This document shows, piece by piece, positions 1-8,145 of a DNA stretch of 64,000 nucleotides. The stretch comes from Paenibacillus tyrphae (GTDB lineage: Bacteria; Bacillota; Bacilli; Paenibacillales; NBRC-103111). Each line of letters opens with the position of its first letter. Within the stretch, counting starts at the first letter, position 1. The stretch lies in NCBI RefSeq assembly GCF_027925525.1, contig NZ_BSDJ01000005.1, positions 62,001-126,000 of the forward strand, written 5' to 3'. The translations under genes and the position numbers were made by a program. The notes beneath the pieces were generated by a model that was not told where the DNA came from, did not search any database, and was given only the letters and a program-made list of their open reading frames with translations.

Positions 1-1
1 G

Positions 2-571
2 GCTTATGCCGAAGCCCACGGTGCGGAAGCGCTGCACGAGCGGCTGCGCCAGATTGATCCGGAGTCGGCGCAGCGACTGCATCCGAACGACAGGCGGCGC
101 ATTATCCGGGCGCTTGAGATTTTTCATATGACCGGAGAACGGCTTTCCGACCAGCTTAAGACGCAAAAAAAACAGAGCCCGTACGAATTGTGTATCGTCG
201 GGTTGACAATGGATAGAGCTTTACTATATAAACGTATTGAAGAGCGAATCGATCTCATGCTTGAGCAAGGGCTGGTCGAGGAGGTTCGGGGGCTTCTGGC
301 GAAAGGTTACGGACCGTCGCTCGTTTCGATGCAGGGGCTCGGCTATAAAGAAATCGCGGCATACTTGCAGGGAGAGTATTCCTTAGAAGGAGCCGTCGAT
401 TTGCTGAAGAAGAACACGCGTCATTTTGCGAAACGTCAGCTTTCTTGGTTTCGGCATATGAAGGACATCGTTTGGGTGGATATGAGTGAAATGGAAGAAT
501 TTTCTACCCAACTGGACCAGATTCGTGCTATAATAGCAGACAAGCTAACATTTGGCGTTAACCATTTTTGA
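2..571 (+). CDS. miaA: tRNA dimethylallyltransferase MiaA, C-terminal part (5' end outside window)
   Basis: The enzyme transfers a dimethylallyl group from DMAPP to the N6 of A37 in tRNAs that read codons beginning with U. The frame is open from base 2, so the N-terminal P-loop half lies upstream of the window; 189 residues are visible. The family motif HPNDRRRIIRALE precedes the first internal Met, and the C-terminal R-Q-L-S-W-F segment typical of MiaA is present. The ORF ends 12 bases before the hfq start, and miaA-hfq is a conserved pair across many bacteria, which supports the call. Recognition is by motif and context; no odd residues were noticed. Confidence 0.95.
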   Translation, partial: AYAEAHGAEALHERLRQIDPESAQRLHPNDRRRIIRALEIFHMTGERLSDQLKTQKKQSPYELCIVGLTMDRALLYKRIEERIDLMLEQGLVEEVRGLLAKGYGPSLVSMQGLGYKEIAAYLQGEYSLEGAVDLLKKNTRHFAKRQLSWFRHMKDIVWVDMSEMEEFSTQLDQIRAIIADKLTFGVNHF

Positions 572-583
572 GGGGGCCCATTG

Positions 584-823
584 ATGAACAAGTCAATTAA
601 CATTCAGGACACGTTTTTGAACCAATTGCGCAAGGAGAACATTCCGGTCACCGTTTATTTGACCAATGGATTTCAAATTCGCGGCGTCATTCGCGCGTTC
701 GATAACTTTACGATCATTATCGACAGCGAAGGACGCCAGCAGATGGTGTATAAGCATGCGATTTCGACCTTTACGCCGCAGCGTTCGGTGTCGCTCATGC
801 AGCAGGAAAATAGCGCCGAATAG
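584..823 (+). CDS. hfq: RNA chaperone Hfq
   Basis: Hfq is a hexameric Sm-like RNA-binding protein that helps small RNAs meet their mRNA targets. This 79-residue protein has the Sm1 region ([18 protein letters not shown]) and the Sm2 signature YKHAIST, with Q near residue 8 and the proximal-site KH pair. ATG 584 is preferred over TTG 581 because an AGGGGG ribosome site at 571-576 then has the usual spacing. The C-terminus is short, as in Bacillus. It directly follows miaA and is probably co-transcribed with it; a stem-loop lies downstream at about 911-940. Confidence 0.96.
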   Translation: MNKSINIQDTFLNQLRKENIPVTVYLTNGFQIRGVIRAFDNFTIIIDSEGRQQMVYKHAISTFTPQRSVSLMQQENSAE

Positions 824-910
824 CGGATTTTTTGGTTAGCGGCCAGAACTTGGAAACCGGAGAAGCAACTTTTTCAGGTTTCCATACGTCTAAATGGATA
901 CGAAGCATAA

Positions 911-945
911 GAGCAACCCGGCTCGTTAGGGTTGTTCTTTGTTTA
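911..945 (+). terminator. Stem-loop terminator after hfq
   Basis: AGCAACCC and GGGTTGTT form a near-perfect 8-bp stem around a short loop, followed by a T-rich tract. It lies between hfq and the penicillin-binding protein gene and would end the miaA-hfq transcript. A second short inverted repeat (GGAAACC...GGTTTCC) lies just upstream. Confidence 0.55.
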
Positions 946-1009
946 GTAAGCCTTGATGCAGGTTAAAAAGGCTGTGCATTGCACACAGACACAGAAAGGG
1001 AGTCGGGGC

Positions 1010-3883
1010 ATGACGGGAAGAAACAGCAGAACACCGGGCCAAGCACCGAAGGAGAAGAAACCGACATCATCCGCAAAATCATCCGTAAAACCGAAGAAAA
1101 AGAAGAAAATCACCATAGGCAAAGTTCTGGCATGGACATTTGTCACCGGCGCGCTCGCCGCCATTTGCGGGATGGGGGTATACATTTTCGTCCTGGTGAA
1201 CGGCGACAAGATCGTCGAGGAAAACATCGATAAGCTGAACTTTAGCGAAGCGTCCATCATTTACGACGCAGCCGGGAATGAAGCCGGCGTTTTGAAGGTG
1301 GAGAACCGGGAAAATGTCGATCCGGCCGAGGTTCCCGAAATTTTGAAACAGGCGTTCATTGCTACGGAAGACCAGCGATTTGAACAACACCAAGGCGTCG
1401 ATTTGTTTTCCGTCGGACGCGCTCTTGTGAAGGATGTTGTCGCGCGAAGCATGGTCGAAGGCGGTAGTACGATCACGCAGCAGCTCGCCAAAAACGTATT
1501 TTTAAGCTCGGACAAAACGTTTTTCCGCAAGGCGACGGAGATGTCCATTGCGCTTGCGCTTGAGAAGAAGAAAACGAAAGACGAAATCATAACTTATTAT
1601 TTGAACCGGATTTATTTCGGCAACCGGGCATATGGCGTGAAGGCGGCCTCCAAAGTATATTTCGGCGTCTCCAATTTGAAGGACTTGAAGCTGTGGCAGG
1701 TCGCTACGCTCGCGGCGATGCCGAAAGCGCCGAACACGTACAATCCGATCTCGAATCCGGATAAATCAAAAGACCGACGGGCGGTTGTGCTGAAGCTAAT
1801 GCAGGAGCAGGGCTACATTACGGAAGCCCAGCGAGCGGAAGCCGTCGCTGCAGAGTACGCGCCGCCGGTGAACACGGGCAAATCGCAGTACCAGACATAC
1901 ATCGATTACGTCCTCAAGGAAGCGCAGGACATGTATAAGTTCGACGAAGACGATTTGCTACGGGGCGGGTACAAAATCTATACTTCGCTTGACCCGAACG
2001 CCCAGCAAATTATGGAGCAGACGTACGCGAATGACAAACTGTTCCAAAAGGATGGACCGGAGCAGAAAATGCAGAGCAGCATGGTCATCCTGAACAACGA
2101 GGACGGCGGTATTGTTGCGATGATCGGGGGCCGGGACTACGTAGCGCGCGGCTTGAATCGAGCAGTCGCCCAGCCGCGGCAGCCGGGCTCGGCGTTCAAA
2201 ACGCTTGTCGCTTACGCGCCGGCCATCGAATCCGGCAAGTACAACCCGTACAGCAGGCTGCCTGATGTGCAGAAATCGTATAACGGCTATTCGCCTCGCA
2301 ACTACGACGGAGTGTACCGCGGCGAAGTAAGCATGTTCGATGCGGTCAAGAAGTCGATGAACCTTCCGGCCGTCGATCTTTTGAGCCAAATTGGCGTAAA
2401 GACGGGTATCGACTTTGTCAAAAAGCTCGGCATCGACCTCGATGAGAAAAACGATCGCAACTTGGCGATTGCGCTTGGCGGATTGAACAAGGGCGTAACG
2501 ACGCTGCAAATGGCGCGGGCCTACAGCGCCTTCCCGAACAACGGGAATTTGCCAACCGCGCACGCCATTACCAAAATTGTTGGCGATGACGGCAAGATCA
2601 CTCCGTTCAAAGGGGAAACCAAGTCCGTCATGAGCGCCAAGACGGCTTGGTATATGACCCAGCTCATGCAGGGTGTCGTGGAGCCGGGAGGTACTGGAGC
2701 GGCGGCGAAATTCGATCGTCCGCTGGCGGCAAAGACAGGTACCACGCAGCTTGATTTGAAAGGGTTGGAGAAATACAACCGTGACCTGTGGTTCGTCGGC
2801 TATACGCCGGAATGGACCGCAGCCGTGTGGTTGGGCTTCGACAAAACGGATTCGAAGCATTACGTCACAATGGGCAGCGGCAGCCCTGGCATTATTTTCA
2901 AGGAGGTCATGCAAAAGGCGCTGGCCAAACGCCCGATGACCTCCTTCAAGCGACCGGACGGCGTCAAGGATCTGACTGCGCCTCCGAAAGGAATCACCGA
3001 TTTGAAGGCCGAGCACATTGTGATGGGCGGCAATTCGAAGGTAGAGCTCAATTGGAGCGGCGTTGGCGACAATATGACGTACCAGATCTTCCGCAAAGAC
3101 AGCAAGATGGCAGACTTCCCGGCAGAGCCATTAGAGAGTACGACGATGACGGAGTTTTCCGACAGGCTGATTACTCAGCCGGATACGTACGAATATGTCG
3201 TTGTGCCTTACAACCCCGAGAACAATACGACCGGCGCGCGCTCGAATGTGGCGACGGTCAAGGTTGATGCGCTCGGCGGAAATCCGCTCGACCCGCTGCA
3301 CCCGGGAACTGATCCGAACGGTAAGCTTGACCCGAATTCGCCGGGCGGAAAACCGGGAACGAATCCGCCGGGCACCGGACAACCGGGGAACGGCGATCCG
3401 GGAACCGGTCTGCCGGACCAAGGACAGCGTCCTGACCAGGAAGGCGGAAACGGAACGGACGGCCGCCCCGATACAGAACAGGGCACCAAGCCCGGAACAG
3501 GACAGAGCGGAAGCACACGGCCCGGTGGCGAGACTTCGCAGCCGGGAGGCAGTAACGGAACCGGAGCGGGGACGGGACGCCCAGGAACGGATAGCGGAGC
3601 CGGCACCGATACAAGAACCGGAACGAATGGCACGAACCCTGCCAGCGGCACGAATTCCGGCACGCAGACGAACAGCGGTAAAGGCCATGGAACCTCCGGG
3701 ACGAGCGGCGGCAAAAACGGCTCGGGAACGGGAAGCAGTACGGACGCGGGGGCCGGGGGCTCTTTCAGAGGCGGTAGCGGAGCAGCAGCAGGAACGACCG
3801 GTTCCGGCGCTTCGACAGGAACGACCGATGGAGCGGGAACCGATTCCGCTTCGGCAGGATCAACGACACAGACGGGACGATAG
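1010..3883 (+). CDS. Class A penicillin-binding protein (PBP1A family)
   Basis: A bifunctional peptidoglycan synthase, membrane-anchored with its catalytic part outside. A very basic cytoplasmic N-terminus (poly-Lys) is followed by one membrane segment near residues 38-62. The glycosyltransferase domain has the ATEDQRF motif with its catalytic Glu near residue 120. The transpeptidase domain has SxxK (Ser about 394), KSMN as the SxN element and KTGTT. A fibronectin-III-like module follows at about 665-745. The last 180 or so residues are a Gly/Thr/Pro/Asn-rich low-complexity tail. ATG 1010 is chosen because AAAGGGAG lies just before it; an in-frame TTG/ATG at 953-958 has no good ribosome site. 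The protein has 957 residues, long for the family because of the tail. Confidence 0.93.
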   Translation: MTGRNSRTPGQAPKEKKPTSSAKSSVKPKKKKKITIGKVLAWTFVTGALAAICGMGVYIFVLVNGDKIVEENIDKLNFSEASIIYDAAGNEAGVLKVENRENVDPAEVPEILKQAFIATEDQRFEQHQGVDLFSVGRALVKDVVARSMVEGGSTITQQLAKNVFLSSDKTFFRKATEMSIALALEKKKTKDEIITYYLNRIYFGNRAYGVKAASKVYFGVSNLKDLKLWQVATLAAMPKAPNTYNPISNPDKSKDRRAVVLKLMQEQGYITEAQRAEAVAAEYAPPVNTGKSQYQTYIDYVLKEAQDMYKFDEDDLLRGGYKIYTSLDPNAQQIMEQTYANDKLFQKDGPEQKMQSSMVILNNEDGGIVAMIGGRDYVARGLNRAVAQPRQPGSAFKTLVAYAPAIESGKYNPYSRLPDVQKSYNGYSPRNYDGVYRGEVSMFDAVKKSMNLPAVDLLSQIGVKTGIDFVKKLGIDLDEKNDRNLAIALGGLNKGVTTLQMARAYSAFPNNGNLPTAHAITKIVGDDGKITPFKGETKSVMSAKTAWYMTQLMQGVVEPGGTGAAAKFDRPLAAKTGTTQLDLKGLEKYNRDLWFVGYTPEWTAAVWLGFDKTDSKHYVTMGSGSPGIIFKEVMQKALAKRPMTSFKRPDGVKDLTAPPKGITDLKAEHIVMGGNSKVELNWSGVGDNMTYQIFRKDSKMADFPAEPLESTTMTEFSDRLITQPDTYEYVVVPYNPENNTTGARSNVATVKVDALGGNPLDPLHPGTDPNGKLDPNSPGGKPGTNPPGTGQPGNGDPGTGLPDQGQRPDQEGGNGTDGRPDTEQGTKPGTGQSGSTRPGGETSQPGGSNGTGAGTGRPGTDSGAGTDTRTGTNGTNPASGTNSGTQTNSGKGHGTSGTSGGKNGSGTGSSTDAGAGGSFRGGSGAAAGTTGSGASTGTTDGAGTDSASAGSTTQTGR

Positions 3884-3917
3884 TGCGATCGCGTCGTCCC
3901 GTTGTACGAGAGGATTT

Positions 3918-3945
3918 TTGTTTTTCGGAAAGCTCGTAGTATAAT
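3918..3945 (+). promoter_or_regulatory. Sigma-A-type promoter for the PpiB-like lipoprotein gene
   Basis: A perfect -10 TATAAT sits at 3940-3945, with a weaker -35-like TTGTTT at 3918-3923 and a 16-base spacer. The likely transcript start is about 55 bases ahead of the ATG at 4005. Confidence 0.5.
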
Positions 3946-4004
3946 AAAGCATGTGAAGGTTGCTTTATACAAACTTTGACATAATTGGAGTTGAATTTGA
4001 TCCG

Positions 4005-4727
4005 ATGAATGCAGAAATGGTAAGAAAAACGGCAAAGTGGGCATGCGCTGCCGCGCTGCTCGCTATGATTACGACCGGCTGCGGCACGAAGCCCGCTCCG
4101 GAAGCCCAGAAGGAACCTGTGAAGAACGACAGCCAGACTGCCGGGCAGACGAACGGTCAGGCCGGAGGGAAAACGGGCACTGAGCAGACATCCAAAAAAT
4201 CTTGGTCGTCTCCGCCTCCGATGTCTATTGATACTAACAAAACTTACAAGGCGACGGTTACGACGTCCAAAGGCGCATTTACGATGGAGCTGTACGCCAA
4301 GGAAGCGCCGAAAACCGTAAACAACTTTGTATTTTTGGCGAAGGAAGGCTTCTACGACAACATCACGTTCCACCGGATCATCAAGACATTCATGATCCAG
4401 ACGGGCGACCCGCTCGGCAACGGGACGGGGGGCCCCGGTTATAAATTTGAGGACGAACTAAAGACGTCGCACAAGTACGAGCCGGGAATCGTCGCGATGG
4501 CCAATTCGGGCAAAAATACGAATGGCAGCCAATTCTTCATCTGCACCGGCGATGACAGCAAGTCATTGAACCAGCGTCCGAATTACACCATCTTTGGTAA
4601 GGTGGTCGAAGGCATGGATGTCATCCAGAAGATCGCTGAGACCCCCGTTAAGCAGGGCAGCGAAGCGTCTCCGAGCGTTCCGACCGAGAAAGTGACGATC
4701 CAATCGGTTGCGATCACCGAGAAATAA
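4005..4727 (+). CDS. Peptidyl-prolyl cis-trans isomerase, PpiB-like lipoprotein
   Basis: A cyclophilin-type proline isomerase predicted to act on the outer face of the membrane. The 240-residue product begins with a basic and hydrophobic signal ending in ITTGC, a lipobox whose Cys would be lipidated. A Gln/Asn/Lys-rich linker follows. The cyclophilin domain starts near residue 80 and carries the hallmark FHRIIKTFMIQTGDP and NGSQFFI stretches that hold the active-site Arg, Phe and Gln. ATG 4005 is the first Met with a plausible start; GGAG lies about 14 bases upstream, so ATG 4017 is an alternative. A strong terminator follows at once, so the gene is probably monocistronic. Confidence 0.92.
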   Translation: MNAEMVRKTAKWACAAALLAMITTGCGTKPAPEAQKEPVKNDSQTAGQTNGQAGGKTGTEQTSKKSWSSPPPMSIDTNKTYKATVTTSKGAFTMELYAKEAPKTVNNFVFLAKEGFYDNITFHRIIKTFMIQTGDPLGNGTGGPGYKFEDELKTSHKYEPGIVAMANSGKNTNGSQFFICTGDDSKSLNQRPNYTIFGKVVEGMDVIQKIAETPVKQGSEASPSVPTEKVTIQSVAITEK

Positions 4728-4730
4728 TTG

Positions 4731-4761
4731 AAAGCAGCGTGGCAGTGCCACGCTGCTTTTG
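4731..4761 (+). terminator. Rho-independent terminator of the PpiB-like gene
   Basis: A long perfect stem, AAGCAGCGTGGCA paired with TGCCACGCTGCTT, with almost no loop and a short T run, starts four bases after the stop codon. Confidence 0.9.
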
Positions 4762-4901
4762 CATTCATCGGCATTGATCCGGTGACCGGCGAAAAACCGG
4801 AATGCATTTGAAACGAAACTCCCCTGTCTTACGTCTACTAAGCAGAGAGTCCAAATGATCAAGCAGCGCTTGAATCGCTCGCCTAAGGAGAAATGTCGAT
4901 C

Positions 4902-5597
4902 ATGCCGAATCATGAACCGCGTGTTTGCTTACTGCTGCATGGATTTACCGGCGGACCGTTTGAGCTGCAGCCGCTTGCGGATTACTTGCGGCAGCAGGGC
5001 TATGTTTGCGTGCTGCCTACACTTCCGGGGCATGACGCAGGACCGCGGATGATGCGCGGCGTTCAATGGCAAGATTGGCTGAATGCCGTTGCTGAGGAAG
5101 CGGGCCGACTAAGCCGGCAGAACGGCCCGATCGATGTGGTCGGTTTTTCGATGGGCGGTCTGCTATCCACTTATGTGGCTAACCGTTTTCCGGTCCGCCG
5201 TCTCGTGCTGCTTAACGCGGCGGTCATTTATGTGAGTCCGGGAAAGTTTATCCGCAATTTGGCGCAGCGTGTCCGTATCGGAATGCGAGAGCCGTGGGAG
5301 CGTCCGAAAAGCGTACCGCTTTCGGCGCCCTTGCAGTTCATGAAACTGGTCCGCTATGTGAAGCAGCAGGAGCTGTCGCGAATTTCCGTGCCGACACTCG
5401 TCGTCCAAGGGAAACAAGACCAGGTCATTCACCCCTATAGCGCCCGGTATATTTATGACCGGCTCCGGGGCGAGAAAGAGCTGCTCTATATGCCGCAATC
5501 CCGCCATATGATTTGCTTGGAGCCCGAGGCTCCTCAGCTATTCGCGGCCGTTGCGCGCTTTTTGGACTCATCGAATGAACAGCATAGGGGAGTTTGA
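4902..5597 (+). CDS. Alpha/beta-hydrolase, carboxylesterase-like
   Basis: A probable cytoplasmic ester hydrolase of the Est30/YvaK-like group; the substrate cannot be read from sequence. The product has 231 residues. The N-terminal HGFTGG supplies the oxyanion region, GFSMGG holds the nucleophilic Ser, an Asp lies in QGKQDQVI and the catalytic His in SRHMI. AAGGAG at 4885-4890 is 11 bases before ATG 4902 but only 2 before the in-frame ATG 4893, so 4902 is preferred. It is followed within one base by the VOC gene and then the YdcF-like gene, so the three probably form one transcript. Confidence 0.87.
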   Translation: MPNHEPRVCLLLHGFTGGPFELQPLADYLRQQGYVCVLPTLPGHDAGPRMMRGVQWQDWLNAVAEEAGRLSRQNGPIDVVGFSMGGLLSTYVANRFPVRRLVLLNAAVIYVSPGKFIRNLAQRVRIGMREPWERPKSVPLSAPLQFMKLVRYVKQQELSRISVPTLVVQGKQDQVIHPYSARYIYDRLRGEKELLYMPQSRHMICLEPEAPQLFAAVARFLDSSNEQHRGV

Positions 5598-5598
5598 G

Positions 5599-5988
5599 TT
5601 GAAAGCTACGGGGTTCAATCATGTGACGATTCGCGTATCCGATTTGTCCAGATCGTTGTTGTTTTACCAATCTTTGCTGGGAATGAGGCTCGTTCATCGC
5701 GGCCGTCTCGACGTTTATTTGGAATGGGGGAGCGCCTGGGTATGTTTGATCGAACGAAGCTGCGAGTCTTCGGATAAGCCTGGTTATGGCGTTGACCATA
5801 TTGCATTTTCCATAGCGGAAGAAGATTTCCATGACGCAGCGTGTAAGCTGCAGCAGGCGGGCGTTCCCATCGTCAGGGGACCGCTGGAGCGGGGAGGCGG
5901 GTACAGCATCAACTTTCTCGATCCGGACGGCACCGAGCTGGAGCTGTTTACAGGCAGTTTAGCGGAACGTATGAAGGGGTGGTCCTGA
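5599..5988 (+). CDS. VOC-superfamily protein resembling fosfomycin thiol transferases (FosA/FosB)
   Basis: A vicinal-oxygen-chelate metalloenzyme-like protein of 129 residues. Three likely metal ligands are in Fos-like positions: His in NHVTIRVSDL, His in VDHIAF, and Glu in TELELFTG. The FLDPDG loop and a final LAERM Arg also match Fos enzymes. FosB adds bacillithiol or cysteine to fosfomycin; whether this protein does so is inference, since other VOC dioxygenases and lyases share the fold. TTG 5599 is chosen because GGGGAG lies six bases before it and the upstream gene stops at 5597; ATG 5575 would extend it by eight residues. Its stop overlaps the next start (TGATG). Confidence 0.75.
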   Translation: MKATGFNHVTIRVSDLSRSLLFYQSLLGMRLVHRGRLDVYLEWGSAWVCLIERSCESSDKPGYGVDHIAFSIAEEDFHDAACKLQQAGVPIVRGPLERGGGYSINFLDPDGTELELFTGSLAERMKGWS

Positions 5989-6644
5989 TGGCCGGGGTGA
6001 ACCGCGTTAAGCCGATTGCACCAGGGCTTCGCCGTACTGTCAGCAAGCTGTTCCGATTCATGCTCGCCATGGGCGCTGTGGCGCTTTTATGGGGCGGCTT
6101 CATTCAATGGCGGATGGCCACGCTGCCGGATGAGGAACTGCCGCCGCACGACGTTGGAATCGTGCTGGGAGCGGCCTTATGGCAAACGACGCCGAGTCCT
6201 GCGTTAAAGGAACGGCTGGACCGTGCAGTCGAGCTGTACCAAGCCGGTGTTATCCCCCGCATCATCGTATCCGGCGGCTACGACCGTGCGGATTCGCTGC
6301 TGACGGAGGCGGAGGGGATGCGCAACTACTTGGTGGAGAAAGGAGTGCCGAGCGCGTCCATTTATTTGGAAAACGAAGCGCGCAGCACGCTGCAAAATAT
6401 GCTGTTCAGCCAAACGATCATGAGGGAACACGGCTGGACTTCGGCGGTTATCGTCACTCATCGCTATCATGCGGTGCGTGCGCTCGATATGGCGCAGTTC
6501 CTGGGCTATGCTTCCCCTTCCGTATCGCCGATGGAATCCAGTGTGCTTACGATGGCCTGGCATAAGAGCAGGGAAACGCTCGCGTTGACGAAATGGCAGT
6601 GGGACAAAATGCGGGCCGTCTTCGGGTACCGGCCGGTCACCTGA
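5988..6644 (+). CDS. YdcF-like (DUF218) membrane protein
   Basis: A 218-residue protein of the YdcF/SanA DUF218 family. One N-terminal membrane segment lies near residues 20-42. The DUF218 core follows: VGIVLGAAL, an IIVSGGYDR stretch, an EA-rich helix, ENEARSTLQN and IVTHRYHAVRA. DUF218 proteins are linked to envelope functions, but no reaction is established here. ATG 5988 overlaps the VOC stop in TGATG, with AAGGGG at 5974-5979 as ribosome site. It is the last gene of the esterase-VOC-YdcF run. Confidence 0.85.
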   Translation: MAGVNRVKPIAPGLRRTVSKLFRFMLAMGAVALLWGGFIQWRMATLPDEELPPHDVGIVLGAALWQTTPSPALKERLDRAVELYQAGVIPRIIVSGGYDRADSLLTEAEGMRNYLVEKGVPSASIYLENEARSTLQNMLFSQTIMREHGWTSAVIVTHRYHAVRALDMAQFLGYASPSVSPMESSVLTMAWHKSRETLALTKWQWDKMRAVFGYRPVT

Positions 6645-6673
6645 GTCTGGCGGGTAATGTAAGGAGGAAGCGA

Positions 6674-6702
6674 TTTATTTTCCGGGGACAAGCTGGTATA
6701 AT
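6674..6702 (+). promoter_or_regulatory. Extended -10 promoter for tatA
   Basis: TGGTATAAT at 6694-6702 is an extended -10 element with a perfect hexamer; the -35 region (6674-6679) is poor, as expected for extended -10 promoters. The tatA start lies about 40 bases downstream. Confidence 0.6.
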
Positions 6703-6740
6703 GTAATTTACGATCTCCAGGCGAGAAGGAGTTGATTGCA

Positions 6741-6935
6741 TTGCCTTTCGGAAACATCGGTATCGGAGGACTTCTTCTGATTGTCATCGTGCTGCTGCTG
6801 CTTTTCGGTCCGTCCAAGCTGCCTGAGCTCGGAAGAGCCTTCGGTCGGACGCTCAGTGAATTCAAGGAATCGACCCGCGGACTCATGTCCGGGGATAAAG
6901 ACGATAACAAGCCGCAGGACGATAAGAAAGCCTGA
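6741..6935 (+). CDS. tatA: Sec-independent protein translocase protein TatA
   Basis: TatA forms the pore-like component that lets folded proteins cross the membrane on the twin-arginine route. This 64-residue protein has the expected plan: a short N-terminus, one transmembrane helix, the [11 protein letters not shown] hinge, then an amphipathic helix and a charged tail. TTG 6741 is chosen because AGAAGGAG at 6724-6731 is nine bases upstream; the earlier in-frame TTG 6732 directly abuts the ribosome site. No tatC is nearby, so the partner must be encoded elsewhere. Confidence 0.94.
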   Translation: MPFGNIGIGGLLLIVIVLLLLFGPSKLPELGRAFGRTLSEFKESTRGLMSGDKDDNKPQDDKKA

Positions 6936-6945
6936 GTGCCGGCGC

Positions 6946-6997
6946 AAACTCCCTCTACTACATGCTCGTTCTGAGCTTAGAATAGAGGGAGTTTTTT
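6946..6997. terminator. Bidirectional terminator between tatA and the convergent GNAT gene
   Basis: AAACTCCCTCTA and TAGAGGGAGTTT pair perfectly over 12 bp around a 25-base loop region, followed by a T run on the plus strand and preceded by A residues that serve the minus strand. Confidence 0.85.
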
Positions 6998-7014
6998 CGT
7001 AGTCCATTTTGCGG

Positions 7015-7806
7015 CTAAAGGTTGTCCATAGGCTTCGTACGATAATGATAGGCGAAAAGCTTCTCGTAGCCCGCTCCCGAATAAAGCTGGTTGGCCGGGG
7101 CATTGTCCGCGATCACCTGTAAATATAAGCGGTCCGCTCCTTGATCCCGGCTCCAGCGCGCCAACTCATGAACGATGCGCTTGCCGATGCCTTGACTGCG
7201 AAGGTGCGGATGCACGACGATATTGACGAAGCCGGACCATCCGTCTTCAGCGACGGCCGTTCCCATCCCGACGCATTGGTCACGGTCCATAATGCTAACA
7301 TAGGCGGTCGGCGCCTCGATTCGGGAGAAGAGGCTTGCGTAAAACCCCAAGAGCTCGGGGGTGAAGCCTTCCAGCGCCAAAAAATGATCCAGCCAAGAGG
7401 CGTCGTGCGACGGTTGGACAACCGCGCGCAGTGAATTTCCGTACACGGGCTCCGTCCGCCGTATCGCTTGACCAACGTCCGTCGTCATCATGAGACACGG
7501 TACTTCTTTTACATATCCCCGGCTTTCGAGGTATTCGTCCAACCCGGAGGGCGAAGCTTCGCTGATATGAAAGCGCGGAGTCAAGCGATGGCTCCTGTAG
7601 AACGCTTCCGCATCGGCGATTGCCTTCTCATTTTCGGCCCACTGCTCGCTGCCGTCAATGGTCCATACGCTATTCGCGCGCTTCGTCAACCCATCGGATG
7701 CCCGAAAAATCCACCCTTCGCAAGGTTGCTCCAATTGTGCGGGCCATGTCCGCAGAGCCAGTCGTTCAAGGAGGCGGAACATCGATCGATCTTGTAGTGC
7801 CTTCAT
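7015..7806 (-). CDS. GNAT-family N-acetyltransferase
   Basis: An acetyl-CoA-dependent transferase of 263 residues with unknown substrate. The C-terminal GNAT fold is clear: VVHPHLRSQGIGKRIV is the acetyl-CoA-binding motif A, followed by ADNAPANQLYSGAGY (motif B). The N-terminal 130 residues are less conserved and may position the substrate. The start at 7806 is chosen because AAGGAGG on the minus strand (7818-7824) is 11 bases upstream; an in-frame ATG at 7854 would add 16 residues across that site. The gene is convergent with tatA. Confidence 0.83.
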   Translation of the reverse strand: MKALQDRSMFRLLERLALRTWPAQLEQPCEGWIFRASDGLTKRANSVWTIDGSEQWAENEKAIADAEAFYRSHRLTPRFHISEASPSGLDEYLESRGYVKEVPCLMMTTDVGQAIRRTEPVYGNSLRAVVQPSHDASWLDHFLALEGFTPELLGFYASLFSRIEAPTAYVSIMDRDQCVGMGTAVAEDGWSGFVNIVVHPHLRSQGIGKRIVHELARWSRDQGADRLYLQVIADNAPANQLYSGAGYEKLFAYHYRTKPMDNL

Positions 7807-7907
7807 TTGTCCTAAGGCCTCCTTATTGAAAGGAATTTTATTATGAATATACATATGAGTGAATAAAAATTCAACTCTTTTATTTCTTTTGCAACAGGGA
7901 AAGAAAG

Positions 7908-8099
7908 GAGCAGGACGATGATCTGGAAAAGCGCCTCGGAGCGGCGTATGATCGGGAAGCGGCCAGAGCCGGGCATAAAGCGTTCTATGAGCTGAACATG
8001 CAAGGCGCCGATGTTCGCCCCGGAGTTCGGACTTACTTGAAGCAAGCGCAGCAGCCGGCCGGTTTTAGCACGACATTAGTTTGCTTCAGGGAGTTATAA
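7908..8099 (+). pseudogene. Fragment of a HAD-family phosphatase gene
   Basis: The frame from 7908 to a TAA at 8097-8099 reads like the cap region of a HAD phosphatase, with AGHKAFYEL followed by RPGVRTYLKQA. It has no start codon in a sensible place, no DxDxT motif and no downstream catalytic part. The match ends abruptly near 8060. I infer a decayed copy that lost both ends. The resemblance is from memory of YhcW-like proteins and is moderate. Confidence 0.45.
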
Positions 8100-8145
8100 A
8101 TTTTCCTCCGACCGACTATTAATTAGGGTAGGGGAAGGTGATGAA

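Noticed and set aside
953..1009. Longer N-terminus for the penicillin-binding protein from TTG 953 or ATG 956
   Set aside because: No ribosome site precedes it, and AAAGGGAG stands right before ATG 1010.
1958..3016. 352-codon minus-strand ORF inside the PBP gene
   Set aside because: It is a GC-driven shadow frame of a strongly supported gene.
3208..4044. Long Pro/Val-rich minus-strand ORF opposite the PBP tail
   Set aside because: It is the antisense of low-complexity Gly/Thr codons, has no ribosome site and no natural protein character.
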